64,000 nucleotides of DNA from Tritonibacter litoralis. Lineage in GTDB: Bacteria > Pseudomonadota > Alphaproteobacteria > Rhodobacterales > Rhodobacteraceae. Shown piece after piece: positions 19,374 to 28,458 of this stretch. Both the position numbers and the translations under genes were made by a program. A model generated the notes under the pieces. It was not told the DNA's origin, ran no database searches, and was given only the letters and a program-made list of their open reading frames with translations. Positions within the stretch are counted from its first letter, which is position 1; every line of letters starts with the position of its first letter. Location: the NCBI RefSeq assembly GCF_009496005.1, contig NZ_WIBF01000007.1, positions 1 to 64,000 on the forward strand, read 5' to 3'.

Positions 19374-20102
19374 ATGGCAATTCTTGACAAACACAAGGTC
19401 CTTGAGACCAACGCGACCCTGCTTTTGATCTTCTCTTTCCTGGTGGTGACCATCGGCGGTCTGGTTCAGATCACCCCGCTGTTCTACTTGGAAAACACCA
19501 TTGAAAAGGTCGAAGGCATGCGCCCCTACACGCCGCTTGAGCTGGCGGGGCGCGAGGTCTACATCCGCGAAGGCTGTTATGTCTGCCACAGTCAGATGAT
19601 CCGCCCGATGCGAGATGAGGTCGAACGCTATGGTCACTACTCCCTGGCGGCCGAGTCCATGTATGATCACCCGTTCCAGTGGGGGTCCAAACGCACCGGG
19701 CCGGATCTGGCCCGTGTGGGTGGCCGTTACTCGGACGATTGGCATGTGGACCACCTGCGGGATCCGCAGTCGGTGGTGCCGGAATCCGTGATGCCGAAAT
19801 ATGGCTTCCTGGAACGCACTATGCTCGAAGGTGAGTACATCGGCGACCTCATGGCGACCCAAGCGATTGTTGGTGTGCCTTATACTGACGATATGGTTGC
19901 GCAAGCGCAGATCGATTTCCGTGTCCAAGCTGACCCGGACAGCGATTATGATGGTTTGCTTGAACGCTATGGCGAAGACATCAATGTGCGTAACTTTGAT
20001 GGCCAGCCCGGTGTTTCCGAGGCCGACGCGCTGATCGCTTATCTGCAAATGTTGGGGACTTTGGTTGATTTCTCGACCTTCACCCCCGACGCCAGCCGCT
20101 AA
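19374..20102 (+). CDS. ccoO: cbb3-type cytochrome c oxidase subunit II (mono-heme)
   Basis: 242 aa. One N-terminal membrane helix (about 17-40) and a periplasmic cytochrome c domain with heme site [11 protein letters not shown]. It passes electrons to CcoN. AAGGAGGG lies after the ccoN stop; ccoQ follows 12 bases downstream. Confidence 0.97.
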   Translation: MAILDKHKVLETNATLLLIFSFLVVTIGGLVQITPLFYLENTIEKVEGMRPYTPLELAGREVYIREGCYVCHSQMIRPMRDEVERYGHYSLAAESMYDHPFQWGSKRTGPDLARVGGRYSDDWHVDHLRDPQSVVPESVMPKYGFLERTMLEGEYIGDLMATQAIVGVPYTDDMVAQAQIDFRVQADPDSDYDGLLERYGEDINVRNFDGQPGVSEADALIAYLQMLGTLVDFSTFTPDASR

Positions 20103-20114
20103 GGAGGGGATGAT

Positions 20115-20300
20115 ATGGAAATCTATACGCTCCTTCGGCAGTTTGCTGACAGCTGGATGCTGCTGATGTTGTTCACCTTCTTTATCGGCGTTGTTGTCTG
20201 GGCCTTTCGGCCCGGCAGCACCAAGGTCTATGCCGACAGCGCCGATATCCCTTTTCGCCATGCGGATAAACCCGCCGAGCCCGAGGAGACCCGGACATGA
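20115..20300 (+). CDS. ccoQ: cbb3-type oxidase subunit CcoQ
   Basis: 61 aa, one membrane helix (about 12-33: [18 protein letters not shown]) followed by FRPGS and a charged tail, the standard form of this small stabilising subunit. Its stop overlaps the ccoP start (ATGA). Confidence 0.93.
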   Translation: MEIYTLLRQFADSWMLLMLFTFFIGVVVWAFRPGSTKVYADSADIPFRHADKPAEPEETRT

Positions 20301-21163
20301 GTAAGAAACCGGTCCAACCTCATGAGATCCCAACCACCGGCCACAGCTGGGACGGGATCGAGGAATTCGACAACCCGATGCCGCGTTGGTGGCTGTGGAC
20401 CTTCTACCTTTGTATCATCTGGGGGATTGGCTACACCATCGCGTTCCCGGCCTGGCCTTTGGTCAGCGGTGCCACTGCTGGTCTCTTGGGCTGGTCCACA
20501 CGCGGTGATGTTGCGGCGGATATTGCGGCCGTGGATGAGGCCAATGGCCCAATCAACGCCCGTCTGGAAGCGGCTGACATGACCGCGCTGACCTCTGATC
20601 CAGAGCTGCATGGCTATGCGGTATCTGCCGGTGCGGCGGTGTTCAAAACCTGGTGTGCCCAATGCCACGGCTCTGGTGCCGCGGGCGCGGTGGGCTACCC
20701 GAACCTGCTGGACGATGACTGGCTGTGGGGCGGCACCATCGAGGACATCCAAACCACCGTGGCGCACGGCATCCGCAACGAAGAGGATGACGACGCGCGG
20801 TACTCCCAGATGCCCGCCTTTGGTCGTGACGAGCTGCTTGAGCAGACAGAGATCGCGGCGATTGCCAACTATGTGGTGTCTTTGTCGGGTGAGCCGCAAG
20901 ATGCATCCGTAGTTGCAAACGGCGCGGTTCTGTTTGAGGAAAACTGCGCATCCTGCCACGGGGAAAACGCCGAAGGCGACATCTACCAAGGGGCTCCGAA
21001 CCTTGCGGATGCGATCTGGCTTTACGGCGGGTCCTATGCGGATGTGGTTGAAACCATCTCCAATGCCCGCTTTGGCGTGATGCCCGCATGGTCTGGCCGC
21101 CTGAGCGAGGCTGAGATCCGCTCGGTCACGGCTTATGTGCACCAGCTGGGTGGCGGCGAGTAA
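20297..21163 (+). CDS. ccoP: cbb3-type cytochrome c oxidase subunit III (di-heme)
   Basis: 288 aa. Membrane helix at about 35-58, then two cytochrome c domains with heme sites CAQCH and CASCH, each with a downstream Met for axial ligation (QMPAF, VMPAW). It takes electrons from soluble or membrane-bound cytochromes. The N-terminal motif [17 protein letters not shown] is diagnostic for CcoP. A strong terminator follows, closing the oxidase operon. Confidence 0.97.
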   Translation: MSKKPVQPHEIPTTGHSWDGIEEFDNPMPRWWLWTFYLCIIWGIGYTIAFPAWPLVSGATAGLLGWSTRGDVAADIAAVDEANGPINARLEAADMTALTSDPELHGYAVSAGAAVFKTWCAQCHGSGAAGAVGYPNLLDDDWLWGGTIEDIQTTVAHGIRNEEDDDARYSQMPAFGRDELLEQTEIAAIANYVVSLSGEPQDASVVANGAVLFEENCASCHGENAEGDIYQGAPNLADAIWLYGGSYADVVETISNARFGVMPAWSGRLSEAEIRSVTAYVHQLGGGE

Positions 21164-21192
21164 CGTCAACCTTTCATTCACACCATTAAAAA

Positions 21193-21216
21193 GGGCCGCA
21201 GTCAGCGGCCCTTTTT
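21193..21216 (+). terminator. Rho-independent terminator of ccoNOQP
   Basis: GGGCCGC and GCGGCCC around AGTCA, followed by TTTTT. Confidence 0.9.
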
Positions 21217-21251
21217 GTTTGCGAACATGTTAACAGGTTTTCTCTGTCGGT

Positions 21252-21265
21252 TTGATGCAGATCAA
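21252..21265. promoter_or_regulatory. Orphan perfect FNR/FnrL box downstream of ccoP
   Basis: TTGATGCAGATCAA, identical to the box before ccoN. It lies after the ccoP terminator and about 400 bases before the next plus-strand gene, with no coding start at a usual distance on either strand. A hairpin at 21304-21336 follows on the plus strand. Confidence 0.75.
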
Positions 21266-21303
21266 AGTTCGCGCCTGGCAAAGCTGTCACAAGTAACGCG
21301 TGG

Positions 21304-21336
21304 GTCTTGTGCCGGTTTCGATCGGCGGTCCAAGAC
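21304..21336 (+). other. Hairpin downstream of orphan FNR box (possible small RNA 3' end)
   Basis: GTCTTG-TG-CCG pairs with CGG-TC-CAAGAC; the sequence then runs into AGACCTTCCCCTTTT. With a class II FNR promoter from the box at 21252, transcription would start near 21300, just before this hairpin. A short FnrL-dependent RNA is possible but not shown. Confidence 0.3.
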
Positions 21337-21356
21337 AGACCTTCCCCTTTTCGTGC

Positions 21357-21557
21357 TTACTTTAAGCGCGATGTCGTCGCCGGTGCTTCGTATTGTTCGC
21401 GCGTTTCCCGAAGTGTCGGCGACGATTTTTTCCAGACTTCAAAACGTCTTGGTGCCTTTTTGCGGCGCGGTTTCTGGGCGTCATCAATCGGTGGCAATTG
21501 GGAGCTATCAAAGCCTGCTGCCGTCAAAAACACATGCGCATAAACATTGGTCAACAT
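21357..21557 (-). CDS. Small basic hypothetical protein
   Basis: 66 aa, not recognised. A short hydrophobic start (MLTNVYAHVFLTAAGF) is followed by a Lys/Arg-rich middle (KPRRKKAPRRFEVWKK) and a polar tail. ATG 21557 is preceded by AGGAG at a spacing of 7 bases, a better site than most chance frames would have; ATG 21563 in frame is too close. It is divergent from the LysR gene and could be its target. There is no membrane anchor beyond the weak N-terminal segment. Chance ORF remains possible. Confidence 0.45.
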   Translation of the reverse strand: MLTNVYAHVFLTAAGFDSSQLPPIDDAQKPRRKKAPRRFEVWKKSSPTLRETREQYEAPATTSRLK

Positions 21558-21662
21558 CGTCATTCTCCTGATCCTGATTGGGTGTGCCTTGCCTGTACCC
21601 TTGCCAATTTTGCGCCTTTATGCGATTCAATAAAAAATCGATTATGTAAGTTGGGATTACAT

Positions 21663-22535
21663 ATGGATTGGATGAAGATGCCGCCACTGTCGGCGCTGCG
21701 CGCCTTTTCCGCCTTTGCGGAACAGGGGGGTGTTGCCGAAGCTGGGGCCAGCCTGAATGTGAGCCACGCTGCTGTCAGCCAACAGATCAGAGCGCTGGAA
21801 AAGCATATGGATGTGGCGCTTGTCGATCGTCAGGGTCGCGCGCTGGAGCTGACGTTTGCTGGTCACCGATTGGCCCAAGCACTGCAACTTGGGTTTGGCG
21901 CGATTGGCACGGCGGTGCAGGATCTGGCACAAGAAAGCGACGCGCGGCCAGTGAAAATGACATTGACCCCGATGTTCGCCGCGAAATGGCTGATGCCACG
22001 GCTTGGCGATTTTCGCGAGAAACACCCTGACATTGATCTGGTTCTGGATCCAACCGGCGCTGTTGTGGATATGCGAAACGGTGGTTTTGATCTTGCCATT
22101 CGGTATGGTGACGGGAATTGGCCCGGTCTGGAGGCGCATATGTTGTTGCCGGTGCAGCGTATCGTGACAGCCGCGCCTGCTTTGTTGAAAAACGAGACAA
22201 TCACGACCCCTGCGGATTTGCTGGATCTGCCATGGGTCGAAGAGCTGGGCACAACCGAGGCATCATCCTGGCTACGAGAGCGCGGCGTGACCTCAGAGCC
22301 CCGAGGCCCACGCATTCGTGTTCCCGGCAATCTGTTGCTGGAAGCGGTGTTGAACGGGCAGGGCGTGGCGGTCAAAATCCGTGAGTTTGTGCAGGACGAG
22401 TTGGACAGTGGGCGCCTGACCGAGCTGTTCCATGAAGAAGATGATTGCGGATATTACATCGTTACGCGGCCAGGGGATCTTCGCAGCTCTGCGCGGCGTT
22501 TTGTGACATGGCTGCGCCGTCAGGGGCAAAGTTAA
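21663..22535 (+). CDS. LysR family transcription regulator (GcvA-like)
   Basis: 290 aa. N-terminal winged HTH (PPLSALRAFSAFAEQGGVAEAG ... SHAAVSQQIRALE, split here) and a periplasmic-binding-protein-like effector domain (about 95-290). The start MxxxxPPLSALRAF is that of the GcvA/AmpR-like branch common in this family. ATG 21663 is the first well-placed start. It sits between ccoNOQP and ccoGHIS, which are usually adjacent, and is divergent from the 66-aa ORF. Ligand and targets are unknown. Confidence 0.88.
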   Translation: MDWMKMPPLSALRAFSAFAEQGGVAEAGASLNVSHAAVSQQIRALEKHMDVALVDRQGRALELTFAGHRLAQALQLGFGAIGTAVQDLAQESDARPVKMTLTPMFAAKWLMPRLGDFREKHPDIDLVLDPTGAVVDMRNGGFDLAIRYGDGNWPGLEAHMLLPVQRIVTAAPALLKNETITTPADLLDLPWVEELGTTEASSWLRERGVTSEPRGPRIRVPGNLLLEAVLNGQGVAVKIREFVQDELDSGRLTELFHEEDDCGYYIVTRPGDLRSSARRFVTWLRRQGQS

Positions 22536-22596
22536 CACCGCCGCGACAATTTGCGCAGGGAGAGCGGCGCGAAAACATCCATGCGCAATGCCCTTT

Positions 22597-22610
22597 TTGA
22601 TCCACGTCAA
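22597..22610. promoter_or_regulatory. FNR/FnrL box upstream of ccoG, with -10 element
   Basis: TTGATCCACGTCAA has one mismatch to TTGAT-N4-ATCAA. A consensus -10 TATAAT lies at 22651-22656, which would put the start near 22663 and the box centre near -60, a class I FNR position. The ccoG start is at 22675. Confidence 0.78.
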
Positions 22611-22674
22611 AGTCGGTTTTGCGCATGTTTGGCAAAAGTCGGGTCGGTCCTATAATTATTCTTGGAGCACGCCC

Positions 22675-24105
22675 GTGAGCGATTCCAGCCAAACCCCCAG
22701 CCTTTATGCCGCCAGGGAACCTATTTTTCCGCGACGCGTTTCTGGTAAATTCCGCAACCTAAAATGGATCATCATGGCGGTGACCCTTGGGATTTATTAC
22801 CTGACTCCGTTTCTGCGGTGGGATCGGGGGCCGAACCTGCCGGATCAGGCGGTGTTGGTGGATCTGGCGAACCGGCGGTTTTACTTCTTCTGGATCGAGA
22901 TTTGGCCGCATGAGTTCTATTTTGTGGCGGGTCTTTTGATTATGGCAGGCCTTGGCCTGTTTCTGTTTACATCGGCTCTGGGTCGGGTCTGGTGTGGCTA
23001 TACCTGCCCACAGACCGTTTGGACCGACCTTTACATACTGGTGGAGCGTTGGATCGAAGGGGATCGTAACGCCCGTCTGCGTTTGCACCGGCAAAAGAAA
23101 CTGGACCTGCGCAAGATCCGCTTGCGGGTGACCAAATGGATTGTCTGGCTGTTGATCGGCATGGCAACGGGCGGGGCCTGGGTCTTTTACTTTGCGGATG
23201 CGCCGACCTTGGCTGTGGATTTGTTCACCGGGCAGGCGCATATCATCGCTTACTCCACGGTCGCCATTTTGACCTTTACCACCTTCTTGTTTGGCGGTTT
23301 CGCACGGGAGCAGATCTGCATCTATGCCTGCCCCTGGCCGCGTATTCAGGCGGCGATGATGGATGAGGATACGCTGACGGTAGCCTATCGCGACTGGCGT
23401 GGGGAGCCGCGCGGCAAACATCGCAAGGCCAATGCGGACAAGCCTTTGGGCGATTGCGTGGACTGTATGGCCTGTGTGAACGTCTGCCCGATGGGGATCG
23501 ACATCCGCGAAGGCCAGCAGATGGAATGTATCACCTGCGCGCTGTGTATCGATGCCTGCGATGACGTGATGGACAAGCTGGGCCGCCCCCGTGGGTTGAT
23601 TGACTATATGGCCCTGTCGGATGAGTCGCGCGAACGGGACGGTGGCAAGGCGAAACCGGTCTGGTCACACATCTTGCGCCCGCGTACCGTCCTTTACACC
23701 GCTTTGTGGTCGATGGTTGGCGTCGCGCTGGTCTATGCGCTGTTTATCCGGCCCGAGGTGGATCTGACGGTCGCGCCGGTGCGCAACCCAACCTATGTCA
23801 CCTTGTCGGATGGATCGATCCGCAACACCTATGACGTGCGCCTGCGCAACAAACACGGCGATGCGCGCCCGTTTGAGGTCACGGTCTCCGGTGACCCTGC
23901 CTATCAGATCGAGTTGGAAAATGTTGCGGGTGCTATTGTCGAGGTGCCAGCGGATGCGGCGCATTTGCAGCGTGTCTATGTGATTGCGCCCAAAGAGACC
24001 GGGCCTGCACAGGGCGAAGCCACCGATGTACGCATCTGGGTCGAAGACACTGTCAGCGGTGAACGGGCCTACAAAGACAGTACCTTTAACGGACGGGGAC
24101 AGTAA
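22675..24105 (+). CDS. ccoG: cbb3 oxidase accessory protein CcoG (RdxA/FixG family)
   Basis: 476 aa membrane iron-sulfur protein; members reduce Cu(II) to Cu(I) for cbb3 assembly. Several membrane helices, a FixG N-terminal motif (GRVWCGYTCPQTVWTDLY), and two ferredoxin-type clusters (CVDCMACVNVCP and CITCALCIDACD); the C-terminal third is an Ig-like periplasmic domain (FixG_C). GTG 22675 is chosen: GGAG lies 7 bases upstream, and translation from 22588 would start inside the FNR box region. First gene of ccoGHIS. Confidence 0.94.
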   Translation: MSDSSQTPSLYAAREPIFPRRVSGKFRNLKWIIMAVTLGIYYLTPFLRWDRGPNLPDQAVLVDLANRRFYFFWIEIWPHEFYFVAGLLIMAGLGLFLFTSALGRVWCGYTCPQTVWTDLYILVERWIEGDRNARLRLHRQKKLDLRKIRLRVTKWIVWLLIGMATGGAWVFYFADAPTLAVDLFTGQAHIIAYSTVAILTFTTFLFGGFAREQICIYACPWPRIQAAMMDEDTLTVAYRDWRGEPRGKHRKANADKPLGDCVDCMACVNVCPMGIDIREGQQMECITCALCIDACDDVMDKLGRPRGLIDYMALSDESRERDGGKAKPVWSHILRPRTVLYTALWSMVGVALVYALFIRPEVDLTVAPVRNPTYVTLSDGSIRNTYDVRLRNKHGDARPFEVTVSGDPAYQIELENVAGAIVEVPADAAHLQRVYVIAPKETGPAQGEATDVRIWVEDTVSGERAYKDSTFNGRGQ

Positions 24106-24107
24106 CG

Positions 24108-24581
24108 ATGGAAAAGCCACAGCGCGAATTTACTGGTCGCCATGCTTTGATGCTGTTTGGTGGTGCCTTTGCGATCATCATCGGCGTCAACATCACCCTT
24201 GCGGTCAAGGCGGTGTCGACCTTTCCGGGATTGGAAGTTGCGAACTCTTATGTGGCTAGCCAAGAGTTTGATGCGCGCCGTCAGGCGCAGCAGGCCCTAG
24301 GCTGGGAGGTTTACGGCGAAGTTCAAGACGATGTCTTGCGCCTGTCGATCACCGACCGTGACGGGCAACCGGTTGAGGTTGCCAAGCTGACCGCCACCTT
24401 TGGGCGTGCGACCCACGTCAAGGATGACCAGACGCCGGATTTCACCTTTGATGGCAGCGCCTATGTGGCGCCTGTCACGGTTGGAGGCGGCAACTGGAAC
24501 CTGCGGATGGTGGCCCGCGCCACGGATGGGACCGAGTTCACCCAGCGTGTGGTGATCCACGTGCGTGAGGGGCAAGAATGA
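24108..24581 (+). CDS. ccoH: cbb3 oxidase accessory protein CcoH (FixH family)
   Basis: 157 aa. One N-terminal helix (about 11-35: LMLFGGAFAIIIGVNITLAV) and a periplasmic FixH domain, with the family motif SYVASQEFDARR just after the membrane. Needed for assembly or stability of the oxidase. It starts two bases after ccoG and overlaps ccoI by four bases. Confidence 0.93.
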   Translation: MEKPQREFTGRHALMLFGGAFAIIIGVNITLAVKAVSTFPGLEVANSYVASQEFDARRQAQQALGWEVYGEVQDDVLRLSITDRDGQPVEVAKLTATFGRATHVKDDQTPDFTFDGSAYVAPVTVGGGNWNLRMVARATDGTEFTQRVVIHVREGQE

Positions 24582-26764
24582 GCGCCAACGCCGATCCGCA
24601 TCGCCCGCATATAGCTGTCTGCCCAGGCTGTATCGCGGCTCCGGACGGACCTGTCGAGGCCGCGCCGACCGAAGCCCGGTTGGCGTTGTCTTTGCCAACC
24701 ATCCATTGCCAGGCCTGTATCTCCAAAGTTGAACGCGGTCTGGCCGATGTTCCGGGGATCCGGTCGGCCCGTGTTAACCTGACCTTGAAACGTGCGTTGA
24801 TCGAGGCCGATCCAGACCTTCATGCCGCAGATTTGATCCCGGTTGTCGAAGGGCTGGGGTATGAGGCGCACGAACTGGATCTGGCGCAGCTGTCCAGCAC
24901 CCAGACCGATCGGGTTGGGCGTGACCTGGCCATGCGACTGGCGGTTGCGGGCTTTGCCTCAATGAATGTGATGCTCTTGTCGATCTCGGTCTGGTCGGGG
25001 GCGTCGGATGCCACGCGGGATATGTTCCACTGGATCTCAGCGGCGATCTCCCTGCCGGCCGTGGCCTATGCGGGCAAGCCGTTTTTTGTCAACGCGTGGA
25101 GCGCGTTGCGGGTGCGACGGCTGAATATGGATGTGCCGATTGTGCTGGCCCTGTTGTTGGCTTTGGTGACCTCACTGTGGGAAACCAGCCTCAGCGGGGA
25201 ACACGCCTATTTCGATGCGGCGCTGACGCTGACATTTTTCCTGCTGGCCGGGCGGTATCTGGATCAACGCACCCGCGCTGTTGCGCGCTCGGCCGCCGAA
25301 GAGCTGGCCGCGCTGGAGGTGCCACGCGCCCTTCGCGTGGTGGACGGCGAGGAGACCGAGGTGGCCGTGACCGAATTGGCCATTGGAGATCACGTCCGCG
25401 TGCGTCCCGGTGGGCGCATGCCGGTGGACGGGGTCATTGTAGAGGGGCAGTCCGAATTGGATCGCTCGCTTTTGACGGGGGAAACGGTTCCGGTTTTTGC
25501 ATCCGCGGGGCAGGTCGTGTCGGCGGGTGAGGTGAACCTGACGGGGCCGCTGATGGTCCAAGCCACCGCTGTGGGCGAAGAGACCTCGCTGCATCGAATG
25601 GCCGATTTGGTTGCCATCGCCGAAAGCGGGCGGTCACGGTACACATCGCTTGCGGATAAGGCTGCCAAGCTTTATGCGCCGGGTGTTCATATCCTGTCGG
25701 CGCTGGCCTTTGTGGGTTGGTATCTGTGGACGCTTGATCTGCGCACCGCGCTGAACATTGCTGCGGCCGTTTTGATCATCACATGTCCCTGCGCCCTTGG
25801 GTTGGCGGTGCCTGCCGTCACCACTGCGGCGTCGGGCCGTCTGTTCAAGCGCGGTCTTCTGATCAAAAACGCAACCGCGCTGGAGCGCTTGGCCGAAGTG
25901 GACACGGTTGTCTTTGACAAGACCGGCACCTTGACCGAGGGCGCGCCCGCGGTGACCAACCTGGGCGATCACAGCCGCCGCGACCTTGAGGTGGCGCTGG
26001 CCCTGGCTGAGGCGTCTTCGCACCCATTGGCGCAGGCGCTGGCGCGGGCTGTGCAGTCTGCAGGCATCAAACCAGCGCGGGTCTCGGATGTGGTTGAACT
26101 GCCGGGCTTTGGCACCGAAGGACAGCTGCATGATCAGACCGTGCGTCTGGGGCGTTTGGAGTGGGTTGGCGGCACGCCGGTTGAGGCGACAGCGGCCTAT
26201 CTGGATGCAGGCGACGGCAAAATCCGTGTCTTTACCTTTGCGGACAGCCTGCGGGCTGGCGCAGAAGAGGCTGTGGCAGCCTTGCAAGCGGCCGGCAAAC
26301 AGGTGGTTCTGTTGTCGGGTGATACCGAAGGCCCAGTGGCCGCGCTGGCAACACGGCTTGGCATTGCAAACTGGACGTCGGCCGCCTTGCCTGAAGACAA
26401 GTTGGAACGAATTCATGCGCTTACTGCGGATGGCCACAAAGTACTGATGGTGGGGGACGGCTTAAACGACACTGCCGCACTGGCGGCCGCGCATGTTTCG
26501 ATCTCCCCGGCAACCGCTCTGGATGCGGCTCGTGTTGCCTCAGATGTGGTGCTGTTGGGGCGCGATCTGGCTCCCATTGCAGAGGCGTGCACCACCGCGC
26601 AAAAAGCCACCCGCCGCATCCGCGAGAACTTTCGTCTGGCAACGGCCTATAACGTGATCGCCGTGCCTTTGGCCATTGCCGGTCTGGCGACGCCTTTGAT
26701 TGCTGCTTTGGCGATGTCGCTGTCGTCCATAACCGTTTCGCTGAACGCGCTGCGTCTGCGATAA
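24578..26764 (+). CDS. ccoI: Copper-exporting P1B-type ATPase CcoI (FixI family)
   Basis: 728 aa. Delivers copper across the membrane for CcoN. Seen: an N-terminal CPGC (15-18) ahead of a heavy-metal domain with CQAC at 44-47; phosphatase/actuator loop LLTGETVP; membrane metal site CPC in ITCPCALGLAVP; phosphorylation site DKTGTLTEG; hinge MVGDGLNDTAAL. Eight helices are expected. ATGA overlap with ccoH; ccoS follows after 13 bases with an AAAGGAGGGG ribosome site. Confidence 0.95.
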   Translation: MSANADPHRPHIAVCPGCIAAPDGPVEAAPTEARLALSLPTIHCQACISKVERGLADVPGIRSARVNLTLKRALIEADPDLHAADLIPVVEGLGYEAHELDLAQLSSTQTDRVGRDLAMRLAVAGFASMNVMLLSISVWSGASDATRDMFHWISAAISLPAVAYAGKPFFVNAWSALRVRRLNMDVPIVLALLLALVTSLWETSLSGEHAYFDAALTLTFFLLAGRYLDQRTRAVARSAAEELAALEVPRALRVVDGEETEVAVTELAIGDHVRVRPGGRMPVDGVIVEGQSELDRSLLTGETVPVFASAGQVVSAGEVNLTGPLMVQATAVGEETSLHRMADLVAIAESGRSRYTSLADKAAKLYAPGVHILSALAFVGWYLWTLDLRTALNIAAAVLIITCPCALGLAVPAVTTAASGRLFKRGLLIKNATALERLAEVDTVVFDKTGTLTEGAPAVTNLGDHSRRDLEVALALAEASSHPLAQALARAVQSAGIKPARVSDVVELPGFGTEGQLHDQTVRLGRLEWVGGTPVEATAAYLDAGDGKIRVFTFADSLRAGAEEAVAALQAAGKQVVLLSGDTEGPVAALATRLGIANWTSAALPEDKLERIHALTADGHKVLMVGDGLNDTAALAAAHVSISPATALDAARVASDVVLLGRDLAPIAEACTTAQKATRRIRENFRLATAYNVIAVPLAIAGLATPLIAALAMSLSSITVSLNALRLR

Positions 26765-26777
26765 AGGAGGGGTGCGC

Positions 26778-26936
26778 ATGACCGTGATTTCATATTTGAT
26801 CCCGATTTCCCTGATCCTGGGCGGGCTTGGACTGGCGGGATTTGTGTATACCATCCGCTCCAGCCAATATGACGACCCCGAGGGGGATTCACGCAGGATC
26901 CTCAGCGATGATTGGGACGAACATCCCAAACCGTGA
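26778..26936 (+). CDS. ccoS: cbb3 oxidase maturation protein CcoS
   Basis: 52 aa. One membrane helix (about 5-26) then the conserved tail SxQYDDPEGDSRRIL, typical of CcoS, which is needed for cofactor insertion into CcoN. Ribosome site AAAGGAGGGG at 26763-26772. Last gene of ccoGHIS; a terminator follows. Confidence 0.93.
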   Translation: MTVISYLIPISLILGGLGLAGFVYTIRSSQYDDPEGDSRRILSDDWDEHPKP

Positions 26937-26970
26937 CACGACTTTTGCCGTGAAATGACAGCACAGATGC

Positions 26971-26998
26971 ACCCGAACCGTGCGGTTCGGGTGTTTTT
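26971..26998 (+). terminator. Rho-independent terminator of ccoGHIS
   Basis: ACCCGAACCG pairs with CGGTTCGGGT and is followed by GTTTTTG. The rest of the gap to 27200 holds only promoter-like sequence. Confidence 0.85.
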
Positions 26999-27200
26999 GT
27001 CTGGAAAAATCCGATGAAACCGCTGCGTTACGGCTTCGCAAAAAGAGGGTACAAAATGTTGCGGGAAAAACATCGGAAATGTTTGGGGTGAAGTTGGTTC
27101 ACCTGTTGAACTGACGCCGTCGGCTTCTTATCCTTTGGTAAACTCAAAGGTTTACCAAAGCCGTCGGCAGGGACGGCGATTTCTTAAGAAAGAGAGCTTG

Positions 27201-28271
27201 ATGCAATACCGTAAGCTTGGAACCAGCGATTTGAACGTATCGCGGATTTGCCTGGGGACCATGACCTGGGGCGTGCAGAACACCTATGAAGAGGCAGCAG
27301 CGCAGATGGATCTGGCGCTGGAGCATGGGGTGAACTTCTGGGACACTGCCGAGATCTACCCGGTGCCGCCGACCAATGACACCGCCGGGCGCACCGAAGA
27401 GATTATTGGCCAGTGGTTTGAGGCCACAGGCCGTCGTGATGAGGTGCTGATTGCCACCAAAATGGCTGGACCTGCGCCGCTGTGCCGAGGCCGTGGTCTG
27501 ACCCCTGCGGATGTGGAAGAGGCGGTTGATGGCTCGCTGAAGCGGCTGAAAACCGACGTGATCGACCTGTATCAGCTGCATTGGCCGCAGCGTCAGACCA
27601 ACACCTTTGCCCAGCGGGATTTCCAGCCCTTCCTGCACACTTCCGATTGTGGCGAGGACATAGAGGGCATGTTGGAGGCCCTTGGCAAGATGGTCGAAAA
27701 AGGCAAGATCCGCGAGATTGGCGTGTCGAATGAGACCTCGTGGGGGATCATGAAATACCTGAAGCTGGCGGAAGAAAAAGGCCTGCCGCGCATTCAGTCG
27801 AGCCAGAACCCATACAGCCTGCTGCAGCGCAATTGGGATACGTCGACCGCTGAGGTGGCGATGCAGGAGCGGGTCGATCTGCTGGCCTATTCGCCGCTGG
27901 CGGGTGGCATTTTGTCGGGCAAGTATCTGGACGGGATGTCGCCGCAAGGGGCGCGGTTTGATCTGCCCTGGGGGCAGGGGATTATGAACCGCCATTACAG
28001 CAACCGTGACAGTGTTTATGTGCGCCAATATGTGGATCTGGCCAAGGACCACGGGTTGACCCCCACCCAGCTGGCCATCGCCTTTGTAAACTCACGCCCC
28101 TATTTGGGGTCGAACATCATTGGGGCCACATCAGTGACCCAGCTGGAAGAGATCCTGTCCGCCGAGGATGTGACGTTGAGCGAAGAGGTGCTGGACGCCA
28201 TCGAAGAGCTGCACAACGCCTTCCCAAGCCCATCCTTGGGTCGTGAGGGGCCGAGCGACAACCGCCGGTAA
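27201..28271 (+). CDS. tas: NADP(H)-dependent aldo/keto reductase (Tas family)
   Basis: 356 aa TIM-barrel oxidoreductase. Opens MQYRKLGTSDLNVSRICLGT, with catalytic-tetrad context WDTAEIYPVPP (Asp/Tyr), a Lys in ATKMAG and the LYQLHWPQR histidine. The C-terminal cofactor region GATSVTQLEEIL is typical. ATG 27201 starts the domain directly; a longer frame from 27135 adds an unrelated tail. Substrate unknown; E. coli Tas is the closest named relative. Monocistronic with its own terminator. Confidence 0.9.
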   Translation: MQYRKLGTSDLNVSRICLGTMTWGVQNTYEEAAAQMDLALEHGVNFWDTAEIYPVPPTNDTAGRTEEIIGQWFEATGRRDEVLIATKMAGPAPLCRGRGLTPADVEEAVDGSLKRLKTDVIDLYQLHWPQRQTNTFAQRDFQPFLHTSDCGEDIEGMLEALGKMVEKGKIREIGVSNETSWGIMKYLKLAEEKGLPRIQSSQNPYSLLQRNWDTSTAEVAMQERVDLLAYSPLAGGILSGKYLDGMSPQGARFDLPWGQGIMNRHYSNRDSVYVRQYVDLAKDHGLTPTQLAIAFVNSRPYLGSNIIGATSVTQLEEILSAEDVTLSEEVLDAIEELHNAFPSPSLGREGPSDNRR

Positions 28272-28288
28272 TCCGGTGTGACCCGTGG

Positions 28289-28322
28289 CGGCGCGCGTCC
28301 CCTGCGGTGCGCGCCGTTTTTT
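28289..28322 (+). terminator. Rho-independent terminator of tas
   Basis: CGGCGCGC at 28289-28296 pairs with GCGCGCCG at 28309-28316, followed by TTTTTT. Confidence 0.88.
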
Positions 28323-28458
28323 GTGAATAAGGTGATTGTATACCGCTGCATTGCAGCATTTGCATAGCGAGACTGCAAAATCGTCTGATGTAACAGCTCT
28401 GTAAAAGCCTTTTATTGGTGGCATCACGAGACTCACATCCGATCAAAGGAAGCTCGAA

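Noticed and set aside
21215-21571. Plus-strand frames after the orphan FNR box
   Set aside because: They cross the terminator or lack ribosome sites and are antisense to the 66-aa ORF, which has a good one.
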